Assembly: GCA_019415925.1 (NCBI GenBank)
Contig: DXYG01000024.1
Coordinates: 1-32,401 of the forward strand
Length of the DNA: 32,401 nt
From: Clostridiales bacterium
GTDB taxonomy: Bacteria; Bacillota; Clostridia; Oscillospirales; Acutalibacteraceae
Reading direction: 5' to 3'
Of the stretch, positions 23,101 to 28,590 are shown piece by piece (the stretch's first letter is position 1; every line of letters begins with the position of its first letter). Position numbers and translations under genes: made by a program. The notes under the pieces are model-generated. The model did not search any database, had not been told where the DNA came from, and saw only the letters and a list, made by a program, of their open reading frames with translations.

Positions 23101-23551
23101 TACCTACGGCACGCATTGACTCAATAACGAGTTCTGTGGGAATCTCAACGCCTTCACCTGTTACAGTGATCTTGAGTGTTTCGGGGTTGAATGTGATTGT
23201 TACATCACAAACTGACTTTACATTGAATGTAAAGTTGTCGTCGCCGCCATCAACGCCGTACCAGTTAAAGTTACCATCTGCTGTATTTTCAACAACTTTA
23301 ATCTGGTAGTCATTCATGACAGGTACATCGGTATATACCTTTTCGTATGTACCGTCTTCCTTTGCTGTCATTACGTTATCAGGTGATAATGAAGCATCCG
23401 GCTGCCAGTTAGGACCGTCACCGGTAAGTGCATCAACACCAGCTACTTTATACACTGAACCGTCAGCAGCTGATACGCTGATGATAGTTACAGATAATGA
23501 AGTAACAATAAGCATTAATGAAAGCAAAAGGCTGATTGCTTTTTTGAACAT
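20105..23551 (-). CDS. Giant modular surface protein: two X25-like pairs, two cohesin-like modules, TEAP linkers, VQTG anchor
   Basis: A 1148-residue exported protein. In order: signal peptide (1-28); X25-like pair (about 33-265), whose first half has the VAGV...DNVMTA...Y...WYGVDGG pattern of starch-associated X25 modules and whose second half has NWLNGVAW...YEITY...KFAANGSW; TEAP linker (269-307); cohesin-like module opening LTVNATSNYFP (309-480); linker; second X25-like pair (about 535-768), a close copy of the first; a linker of about 14 TEAP units; second cohesin-like module (about 830-985); a linker of about 22 units; then VQTG, a hydrophobic helix and TRKRVK. The ATG at 23551 follows AAGGAGG; an upstream ATG at 23590 lies in the leader hairpin. 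There is no catalytic domain. It probably binds starch or related alpha-glucans and may display or bridge other proteins. Confidence 0.75.
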   Translation of the reverse strand: MFKKAISLLLSLMLIVTSLSVTIISVSAADGSVYKVAGVDALTGDGPNWQPDASLSPDNVMTAKEDGTYEKVYTDVPVMNDYQIKVVENTADGNFNWYGVDGGDDNFTFNVKSVCDVTITFNPETLKITVTGEGVEIPTELVIESMRAVGNGDGNWLNGVAWDPAADDNLMTEVSPNVYEITYTDLDEFDNYVVKFAANGSWAANWGGTYEGSGVVSEAIYNHPDPQMAIDVPYELADVTLRLDLTNFDFATKSGATFTVTVTDKTGGEPTEAPTEAPTEAPTELPTEAPTEAPTEAPTEAPTAAPAGLTVNATSNYFPAYTTFVAEGEEYVTVTYFIDSAKDVLNTQWDLNYDPSVLQYDASVNKNGRRSNIMPQVDDLVVNDVKNDDGTSKGVIKGNATSLYAYEFAGLGRTPFVTLTFKVIGSGETSVDLFVDVLTLTTVDEETGMTKDENEDEVVNFGVINESLPQPARVTVPYAGLYNPDATNPVSTEAPTEAPTEAPTEAPTEAPTEAPTETPTETPTEAPTVPVEDAIYVVAGSVELCGTTWDGSPVTSPDNVMTPNADGTYSIVFNDVAPNNGLQLKVVENIGETQNWYGVDGGEDNFTFNVTAECDVTVTFDPVTKKITVTGEGVEIPTELVVESVRTVGNGDGNWLNGVAWLPDDDQNLMTEVSDKVYEITYTDIEEYDNYQVKFAANGSWTDSWGYGKNGESPTYPGSGVEFDAVHNGGNIVVDVPYELADVTLRLDLTNFDYPSKTGAKITITVTEKVAPTEAPTEAPTEAPTEAPTEAPTEAPTEAPTEAPTEAPTEAPTEAPTEAPTEAPTEAPATGLNIKATSNYFPETNYTLTKDAGTDLVTVTYYFDCAKQLLNTQWKLTYDKEVLEVLPENNLGGFMPFATEGALYDTSMLGVISGSASNLGLYDIKDGQAFVQVTFKALAFEGETVVDLYVEDLSVSERNPETGATEETKEESLVVNGEIQKTETPVALDTEITVGTPVAPTEAPTEAPTEAPTEAPTEAPTEAPTEAPTEAPTEAPTEAPTEAPTEAPTEAPTEAPTEEPTEAPTEAPTEAPTEEPTVAPTTSNVAPATDATGATGTTVKPATSDTPTGGTTSNGSAVQTGNASMAVIILLVLVSACGVLYFTRKRVK
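20327..20565. repeat. 12-bp tandem repeat, C-terminal TEAP linker
   Basis: About 20 units of plus-strand GGAGCTTCTGTG and variants encode Thr-Glu-Ala-Pro, with a few TEEP. Two synonymous unit types alternate in places, giving a 24-base higher-order period. This is a likely site of slipped-strand length change. Confidence 0.92.
21066..21242. repeat. 12-bp tandem repeat, central TEAP linker
   Basis: About 14 TEAP units separate the second X25-like pair from the second cohesin-like module, with the same alternating synonymous units as the C-terminal block. Confidence 0.92.
21967..22080. repeat. 12-bp tandem repeat, second linker
   Basis: About nine units encode TEAP with two TETP variants, between the first cohesin-like module and the second X25-like pair. 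Confidence 0.88.
22637..22745. repeat. 12-bp tandem repeat, first linker
   Basis: About nine units encode TEAP with TELP and TAAP variants, between the first X25-like pair and the first cohesin-like module. Confidence 0.88.
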
Positions 23552-23594
23552 TTTCTTTTCCTCCTTAAATGATAATGCTTCTATAAGCATTACT

Positions 23595-23624
23595 ATTATA
23601 TATCAACAAACCGCCAAAAGTCAA
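23595..23624 (-). promoter_or_regulatory. Promoter of the 1148-aa surface gene
   Basis: Minus strand: TTGACT (23619-23624), an 18-base spacer and TATAAT (23595-23600). Downstream is a leader hairpin AATGCTT/AAGCATT (23574-23591) before the ribosome site. Upstream, a CCGCTAAAAG/CTTTTGGCGG hairpin overlaps the -35 box. Confidence 0.75.
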
Positions 23625-23705
23625 TAAAAAAATCCTTTTAGCGGTAGTTTTTTTACAAAAAATTGTTTTTTCGTTGAGTTGCATAAAATGGAGATACGTC
23701 TTTTG

Positions 23706-24719
23706 TTATTTATAACCATTTACATTGTGAGATTGCCAGTTCCAAGAGTCTTTACACATATCCTCAAGCGTCTTTTCAGCAGTCCAGCCAAGTATTTCTG
23801 CAGCTTTTGAGGCATCAGCGAAACACTCCGCAATATCACCTGCTCGGCGAGGCTTGATTTCATAGGGAATCTCGATATTGTTTACCTTTGAAAATGCATT
23901 CACAATATCAAGTACGCTGTAGCCTGTACCTGTTCCGAGATTGAAAATTTCTGTTCCCTTATGCTCGGCAGAATAGTCAATTGCCTTTACGTGACCTTTT
24001 GCAAGGTCAACTACGTGAATATAGTCACGAACACCTGTTCCGTCGTGGGTTGGATAATCGTTGCCGAAAACGCCGAGGCATTTGAGTCTGCCTGCCGCAA
24101 CCTGAGTAATGTACGGCATAAGATTGTTCGGAATACCGTTGGGGTCTTCGCCGATTCTTCCGCTTTCGTGTGCGCCGATCGGATTGAAATATCTTAAAAT
24201 AACAATCGACATATCGGGATTTGCGTTTGCGGTGTCGGTAAGAATCTGCTCCATCATCAGCTTTGTCCAGCCGTACGGGTTTGTCGGTGTGCCGGTCGGC
24301 ATTGTTTCTACAAGAGGAACTGTCTTTGGAGTGCCGTAAACAGTTGCCGAGGAGCTGAAAATAAAGTTATTGACACCATACTTTTTCATTGTTTCAAGCA
24401 ATGTAAGCGTTGAGTCGATATTGTTTCTGTAATATTCAACGGGCTTTTCACAGCTCTCGCCTACTGCCTTGAGTCCTGCAAAGTGAATTACGGCGTCGAT
24501 TTTATTTTCCGAAAAAATCTTCTCAACTGCGGTTTTATCACATACATCTGCTTCGTAGAGCGGGATTTTTCTGCCTGTAATCTCCTCAACTCTGGCTACA
24601 GCTTCGGGACAGCTGTTGGAGAAGTTGTCGGCAATTACAACATCGTGACCTGCGTTTATAAGCTCAACGCAGGTATGAGAGCCGATATATCCTGCGCCGC
24701 CTGCAAGTAATACATTCAT
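23706..24719 (-). CDS. galE: UDP-glucose 4-epimerase
   Basis: A 337-residue cytoplasmic enzyme that interconverts UDP-glucose and UDP-galactose. The NAD-binding motif is GGAGYIGSH (residues 7-15). The catalytic motif is SSSATVYG (about 122-129), with the Y-x-x-x-K motif in NPYGWTKLMME (about 147-157). RYFNPIGAHESGRIGEDPNGIPNNLMPYI and THDGTGVRDYIHVVDLA are also typical. Length and order match the family. The start follows AAAGGA. It sits between the surface island and a cyclophilin gene, with a GGACACGGC palindrome just upstream; no strong -35/-10 pair was found. It may supply galactose for envelope polysaccharide, but nothing links it specifically to the surface proteins. Confidence 0.97.
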   Translation of the reverse strand: MNVLLAGGAGYIGSHTCVELINAGHDVVIADNFSNSCPEAVARVEEITGRKIPLYEADVCDKTAVEKIFSENKIDAVIHFAGLKAVGESCEKPVEYYRNNIDSTLTLLETMKKYGVNNFIFSSSATVYGTPKTVPLVETMPTGTPTNPYGWTKLMMEQILTDTANANPDMSIVILRYFNPIGAHESGRIGEDPNGIPNNLMPYITQVAAGRLKCLGVFGNDYPTHDGTGVRDYIHVVDLAKGHVKAIDYSAEHKGTEIFNLGTGTGYSVLDIVNAFSKVNNIEIPYEIKPRRAGDIAECFADASKAAEILGWTAEKTLEDMCKDSWNWQSHNVNGYK

Positions 24720-24762
24720 AGTAAAATTCCTTTCAGATTATATAATGTGTGTTATATACCGA

Positions 24763-24787
24763 GGACACGGCACGCCGTGTCCCTACG
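24763..24787. repeat. GGACACGGC palindrome
   Basis: GGACACGGCACGCCGTGTCC at 24763-24782, followed by CTACG, is identical over this stretch to 9765-9789. It lies between galE and the cyclophilin gene. Confidence 0.85.
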
Positions 24788-24816
24788 GCAAAGAGCAACT
24801 AATTAATATTTCATTT

Positions 24817-25338
24817 TCAAGCCTTTTCGGGTTCGGGATAGGTTTCTCCGAAGGTTTCTACGGTAACCTTTTTCATAACCTGTGCGTCAAGAGGCTTGTC
24901 GGAATAGTCGGTGTCACATTCTGCAATTTCATTTACAACGTCCATTCCCTCAATCACCTTGCCAAATGCTGCATACTGACCGTCAAGGTGAGGAGCGTTC
25001 TTGTGCATAATAAAGAACTGTGAGCCTGCGGAGTCGGGCATCATTGAACGAGCCATTGAAAGCACACCCTCGGTATGCTTAAGGTTATTTTCAAAACCGT
25101 TCTGAGCAAACTCGCCCTTGATTGAATATCCCGGACCGCCGCAGCCTGTGCCGTCAGGGCAGCCGCCCTGAATCATAAAGCCGTAGATTACACGGTGAAA
25201 GGTAAGACCGTCGTAGTAGCCCTTGTTAATAAGGCTGATGAAATTATTGACGGTATTCGGGGCAATTTCTGGATAAAGCTCCGCTTTGATAACCTTTGAG
25301 TTTTCCATTTCAATTGTAACAACAGGATTGTTTCCCAT
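24817..25338 (-). CDS. Cytoplasmic cyclophilin-type peptidyl-prolyl isomerase
   Basis: A 173-residue minimal cyclophilin without a signal peptide. Conserved blocks are APNTVNNFISLINKGYYDGLTFHRVIYGFMIQGGCPDGTG, GVLSMARSMMPDSAGSQFFIM and YAAFGKVIEGMDVVNEIAE. The catalytic arginine is in FHRV, and the substrate-pocket residues QGG and SQFF are present. The start at 25338 (MGNNPVV) has AAAAGGGTG in front; earlier ATGs in the frame are less well placed. It is the second cyclophilin in the window; unlike the lipoprotein at 10784-11812 it has no large insertion and is cytoplasmic. Confidence 0.93.
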   Translation of the reverse strand: MGNNPVVTIEMENSKVIKAELYPEIAPNTVNNFISLINKGYYDGLTFHRVIYGFMIQGGCPDGTGCGGPGYSIKGEFAQNGFENNLKHTEGVLSMARSMMPDSAGSQFFIMHKNAPHLDGQYAAFGKVIEGMDVVNEIAECDTDYSDKPLDAQVMKKVTVETFGETYPEPEKA

Positions 25339-25410
25339 TTTGAACACCCTTTTCATTATATATAGTATATTTATTCTAATATATTTACAATAAAATAGCA
25401 AGATGATTTT

Positions 25411-25824
25411 TTATATTGGTGCGATAGCAGGAATAAAATTGCGAACTACAGAATAGATTGCAAACAATATCAGAAATATACAGAGAAATTTTAAATTCAG
25501 AATCGGCGACTTAAAGCGTTTTTCAAAAACCACTTTGAGAAAAAGCTCAATGTATAGCGCAATCGCAATAAGCAAGAGTACTACTATCAACGCATTCTGG
25601 CGAAGTGAAAGCAGAATGTCACCGTTCATAAGCGCAATTACTGCCCTTGTATCACCGCAGCCGGGGCAGTAAAGACCTGTCCATTTATAAAAATTACATT
25701 CGGGCAGCATTACGTACTTTAACGCAAAATGAGCCAACAGCCACAACGCCGCCACCGAAACAAAGGGAAGTATAATTACAAGTACCTTCTGATAGGTTTT
25801 ATATCTTTTCAAGCTTTCCTCCAT
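25411..25824 (-). CDS. DUF2752 family membrane protein
   Basis: A protein of 137 residues with three transmembrane helices and the DUF2752 hallmark YCPGCGDTRAVIALMNGDILLSLRQNALI between helices one and two. The function of the family is unknown; the Cys-x-x-Cys suggests metal or redox chemistry. The start is uncertain. The ATG at 25824 has no upstream ribosome site, whereas a strong GGAGG within its first codons would suit a TTG at 25809. It follows the DUF4190-like gene after a palindrome of the interspersed family, and the two are often neighbours in Clostridia, so they may share a transcript. Confidence 0.85.
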   Translation of the reverse strand: MEESLKRYKTYQKVLVIILPFVSVAALWLLAHFALKYVMLPECNFYKWTGLYCPGCGDTRAVIALMNGDILLSLRQNALIVVLLLIAIALYIELFLKVVFEKRFKSPILNLKFLCIFLILFAIYSVVRNFIPAIAPI

Positions 25825-25830
25825 TGACAA

Positions 25831-25869
25831 AGGGCGAACAAAGTCCGCCCTGAATAATTATAAAATTGC
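25831..25869. repeat. Degenerate copy of the second palindrome module
   Basis: GGCGAACAAAGTCCGCC (25833-25849), followed by AATTATAAAATTGC, matches positions 31-65 (GGCGAACACAGTTCGCC and AATTATAAAATTTGC). The minus-strand RNA keeps the stem with a G-U pair. It lies between the DUF4190-like and DUF2752 genes and may act as an intercistronic hairpin. Confidence 0.75.
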
Positions 25870-25870
25870 A

Positions 25871-26515
25871 TTAATAAATCGAATAATTACGATACATATA
25901 AGGGTTGTTTACCACTAAAATAACAGCAGCAACAATTATTATAATACAGTATGCAAGACTTAAAGCTGAGGTGACAATGCCAGTGATAGCCATACCCTTG
26001 CCCTGCTCGCCTTTTTTAATCGAAACCATTCCCAAAATCAAGCCGACGATTGACGCAGGAAGTGCAATCAGCCAGAAGCAACAGCCTGTAATCGAAAGAC
26101 AACAGGAAACAATAGAAACGAGTCCGAGAACAAGAGATGCAATGCCAAAACCTCTTGAACCGTCCTCGTTATAATTCTGTCCGTTCATATAGGGGTCATT
26201 GTACTGATAAGGCTGATTGTACTGCTCCTGATAATTCTGCTGATAGTCATACGGCTGAACATTGTAACCGCCATACTGATTATTCTGTTCCTGATAGCCA
26301 TTCGGCTGATTATAATACTGATTATTCTGCTGACCATACTGTTGGTCATACTGCTGATTGTAGGTCTGATTATTCTGCTGACCATACTGTTGGTCATACT
26401 GCTGATTGTAGGTCTGATTATTCTGCTGACCATATTGCTGATTGTACTGCTGACTATAGTCCTGATTATTATTCTCCTGCGGATTGTTATATCCGTTGTT
26501 GAAGTTATCGTCCAT
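25871..26515 (-). CDS. DUF4190-like membrane protein with a Q/N/Y-rich N-terminal domain
   Basis: A 214-residue protein. Residues 1-120 are low complexity, almost only Gln, Asn, Tyr, Gly and Asp, with 16-residue tandem units of the type NQTYNQQYDQQYGQQN. Residues 125-205 hold the DUF4190 pattern: GFGIASLVLGLVSIVSCC, a hairpin, PASIVGLILGMVSIKKGEQGKGMAITGIVTSAL and a last helix. The N-terminal part resembles a prion-like or condensate-forming sequence and is probably cytoplasmic or surface-exposed depending on topology. The ATG at 26515 follows GGAGGAAAC. The function is unknown. Confidence 0.82.
   Translation of the reverse strand: MDDNFNNGYNNPQENNNQDYSQQYNQQYGQQNNQTYNQQYDQQYGQQNNQTYNQQYDQQYGQQNNQYYNQPNGYQEQNNQYGGYNVQPYDYQQNYQEQYNQPYQYNDPYMNGQNYNEDGSRGFGIASLVLGLVSIVSCCLSITGCCFWLIALPASIVGLILGMVSIKKGEQGKGMAITGIVTSALSLAYCIIIIVAAVILVVNNPYMYRNYSIY
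26321..26436. repeat. 48-bp tandem repeat in the Q/N-rich domain
   Basis: The 48-base unit at 26341-26388 is repeated almost exactly at 26389-26436, with the last 20 bases of another unit before it at 26321-26340. It encodes 16-residue Gln/Asn/Tyr units. Confidence 0.9.
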
Positions 26516-26582
26516 TGTTTCCTCCACAAATTTTCAAAATTGTTGTCTTAATTATAGAATAAGAGCAGTTGTTTGTCAAATT

Positions 26583-27590
26583 TTATAATTCTATACTCAT
26601 TGTTGCAAATGCGTTGAGGTCTGTTCCTGCAACATTGCCGCTCAAAAATTCGTAGTAGCCCTGCGAACCTACCATAGCCGCATTGTCGCCGCAAAGTGAT
26701 TTGTCGGGCATATAGAATTCATAGCCACGCTTTGCACATTCGTCCTGCAAGGTTTTGCGCAAAAGCGAGTTTGCCGAAACACCGCCTGCGATTACAAGCT
26801 TATTTACGTTATAATCCTCTGCCGCTTTTAAAAAGTTAGTTGTAAGGCAATCAACTACGGCATATCGGAATGACGCACAAACATCGGGCTTGCTGATTTC
26901 AACGCCCTTTTGTGCTGAGTTGTGAATCAGATTGATTACCGCAGTTTTTAGTCCCGAAAAGCTGAAATCGTAGGGTGCGTCGTGGACTACGGGACGAGGG
27001 AGCTTAAACGCAAGCGGATTTCCGCTTTCGGCAACCTTGTCAAGCTCAATTCCGCCGGGATATGACATTCCCATTGTGCGAGCCGCCTTGTCAAAGGCTT
27101 CACCAGCGGCATCATCACGTGTTTTGCCGATTATTTTCATCTTTGTGTAGTCCTCAACCATAACAATATGGCTGTGACCGCCTGAAACGACAAGGCAGAG
27201 AAACGGCGGTTTTAATTCCTGATTGGAAATATAATTCGACGCAATATGCGAACGCAGGTGGTGCGTAGGCACAAGAGGTATTCCCGTTGAAAGAGAAAGT
27301 CCCTTTGCAAAGTTCACGCCGACAAGAAGTGCACCGATTAAGCCGGGTGCATATGTAACGGCGATTGCGTCAATGTTTCCGAGTGTGACGTCTGACTGTT
27401 CAAGCGACTGTCTGACTACGGGAACTATTGCCTCGGCGTGACGGCGTGAGGCGATTTCGGGAACTACCCCGCCGTAAAGCTTATGCTCTTCAACCTGTGA
27501 GGCTACAACCGAGGAAAGAACTTTTCGTCCGTCCTCAACTACTGCGGCGGCTGTTTCGTCACAGGAGGATTCTATTGCAAGTATTTTCAT
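26583..27590 (-). CDS. tsaD: tRNA N6-adenosine threonylcarbamoyltransferase
   Basis: A 335-residue enzyme that transfers threonylcarbamoyl to A37 of tRNAs reading ANN codons. It has the ASKHA-fold nucleotide site IESSCDETAAAVV (residues 6-18), the metal-binding His111 and His115 in HHLRSHI, LVVSGGHSHIV, DDAAGEAFDKAARTMGMSYPGG, and the C-terminal GGVSANSLLRKTL and CGDNAAMVG blocks. The start follows GAAAGG. rimI lies upstream, as in many Firmicutes, separated here by a large inverted repeat. No tsaB gene is seen in the window. Confidence 0.97.
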   Translation of the reverse strand: MKILAIESSCDETAAAVVEDGRKVLSSVVASQVEEHKLYGGVVPEIASRRHAEAIVPVVRQSLEQSDVTLGNIDAIAVTYAPGLIGALLVGVNFAKGLSLSTGIPLVPTHHLRSHIASNYISNQELKPPFLCLVVSGGHSHIVMVEDYTKMKIIGKTRDDAAGEAFDKAARTMGMSYPGGIELDKVAESGNPLAFKLPRPVVHDAPYDFSFSGLKTAVINLIHNSAQKGVEISKPDVCASFRYAVVDCLTTNFLKAAEDYNVNKLVIAGGVSANSLLRKTLQDECAKRGYEFYMPDKSLCGDNAAMVGSQGYYEFLSGNVAGTDLNAFATMSIEL

Positions 27591-27625
27591 ATATAAGTCC
27601 TTTCATTGTTTCAAAAAAATATATC

Positions 27626-27703
27626 GTAGGGAACGACCCCTGTGTCGTTCCTACATAAGTCAGATGTATTTCCGTTAGGAACGACACAGGGGTCGTTCCC
27701 TAC
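27626..27703. repeat. 28-bp perfect inverted repeat with self-complementary arms
   Basis: The arm at 27626-27653 (beginning GTAGGGAACGACCCC) is the exact complement of 27676-27703, 22 bases apart. Each arm is also internally palindromic (GAACGAC...GTCGTTC). It lies between rimI and tsaD. No open frame or transposase signature is present. Confidence 0.92.
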
Positions 27704-27728
27704 ATTTTCAGAAAGGTTCATTCCGTAT

Positions 27729-28163
27729 TTAAAAATATTTCGTCATTAAAATTGCATTTTCTTTTGGGTTTGAGTAGTAATCCTTTCTCTCCCCTGCTTT
27801 AAGAAAGCCGAATTTTGAGTACAGCGAAATTGCAGGCAGATTGCTCTCCCTTACTTCAAGTGTAATAAAGCAGAAATTGTTTTTCTTGCCGTAGGTTACA
27901 AGCTCGTTTATCAGTGCAGTTGCAACGCCCTTTTTTCTATGCTTTTCACGCACCGCAACATTGAAAATATATCCCTCGTCAATTACTATGCTCATTCCTA
28001 TGTAGCCGATAACCTCGTTTTCCTCTTTTGCAACGAGAAAAAGTGAGGTTTCGTTATTAAGCTCATCTTCAAGGCTCTGCCTTGACCAAGGATGTGAAAA
28101 ACATTCGGTTTCTATTATATATACGTCGTCAAGATGACCTGATGTCATTTTTTCAATTCTCAT
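27729..28163 (-). CDS. rimI: Ribosomal-protein-alanine N-acetyltransferase
   Basis: A 144-residue GNAT acetyltransferase. The acetyl-CoA-binding motif is VREKHRKKGVATALI (about residues 71-85), preceded by EVIGYIGMSIVIDEGYIFNVAV and followed by LEVRESNLPAISLYSKFGFLKAGERKDYY, which is characteristic of RimI. In E. coli RimI acetylates the N terminus of ribosomal protein S18. Its start overlaps the end of the phosphatase gene by 11 bases, suggesting coupled translation. Confidence 0.92.
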   Translation of the reverse strand: MRIEKMTSGHLDDVYIIETECFSHPWSRQSLEDELNNETSLFLVAKEENEVIGYIGMSIVIDEGYIFNVAVREKHRKKGVATALINELVTYGKKNNFCFITLEVRESNLPAISLYSKFGFLKAGERKDYYSNPKENAILMTKYF

Positions 28164-28590
28164 AGCTTTTAATTATTTCCTTTACAGAATTATAAATCTC
28201 ATCACGACATTCTCTGTAAATAAACTCATTTCCGCCGTATGGGTCGCAAATATTGAGCACCTCTATATCCTTACTCGGTACAAAATAACACTCCGATAAA
28301 ATCCTTGCGTGGCTCTGCGACATACAGTAGAATTTTTCGTATTTTTCAAGCGGTGCGTCCTCGACATAGGTTGACCTTGAATTTGAAAGGTCAACGCCGA
28401 TTTCTGCGCACACCTTTACGGAATTTTCCGAAACAGGTGCACCCGTAATTGTGGAAAGTCCGAAGCTTTCTGCGGTAACGTCTATTCCTTTTTCCTCTGC
28501 AAGCTTATTAAAAATCCCCTCTGCCATCGGACTGCGGCAAGTGTTGCCCGTACAGACAAACGCTATATATCTTTTATCCTTTTGCATCAT
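28153..28590 (-). CDS. Low-molecular-weight protein tyrosine phosphatase
   Basis: A 145-residue enzyme. The P-loop CTGNTCRS (Cys13, Arg19) is the catalytic signature, and the general acid is the Asp in ICDPYGGNE near residue 110. Bacterial members act on phosphotyrosine or phosphoarginine proteins; the arginine-phosphatase YwlE of Bacillus has a Thr right after the P-loop Cys, as here (Cys-Thr-Gly-Asn-Thr-Cys-Arg), so a YwlE-like activity is possible. The ATG at 28590 follows GGAAAG and overlaps the 3' end of polA by 17 bases; an earlier ATG at 28614 lacks such a site. Confidence 0.92.
   Translation of the reverse strand: MMQKDKRYIAFVCTGNTCRSPMAEGIFNKLAEEKGIDVTAESFGLSTITGAPVSENSVKVCAEIGVDLSNSRSTYVEDAPLEKYEKFYCMSQSHARILSECYFVPSKDIEVLNICDPYGGNEFIYRECRDEIYNSVKEIIKSYEN

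Noticed and set aside
15041..23551. Dockerin domains in the surface proteins
   Set aside because: No paired calcium-loop D-x-N-x-D-G pattern with following helices was found in any of the four proteins.
15041..23551. Glycoside hydrolase (GH13) catalytic domain in the surface island
   Set aside because: No DVVxNH, GxRxDxxK or similar alpha-amylase motifs are present; all domains are beta-rich modules or linkers.
25364..25390. Promoter for the cytoplasmic cyclophilin gene (TTGTAA and TATACT)
   Set aside because: Spacing is only 15 bases and the region is generally AT-rich, so the match is not convincing.
27626..27703. Inverted repeat as ends of an insertion sequence
   Set aside because: Only 22 bases lie between the arms, and no transposase is near.
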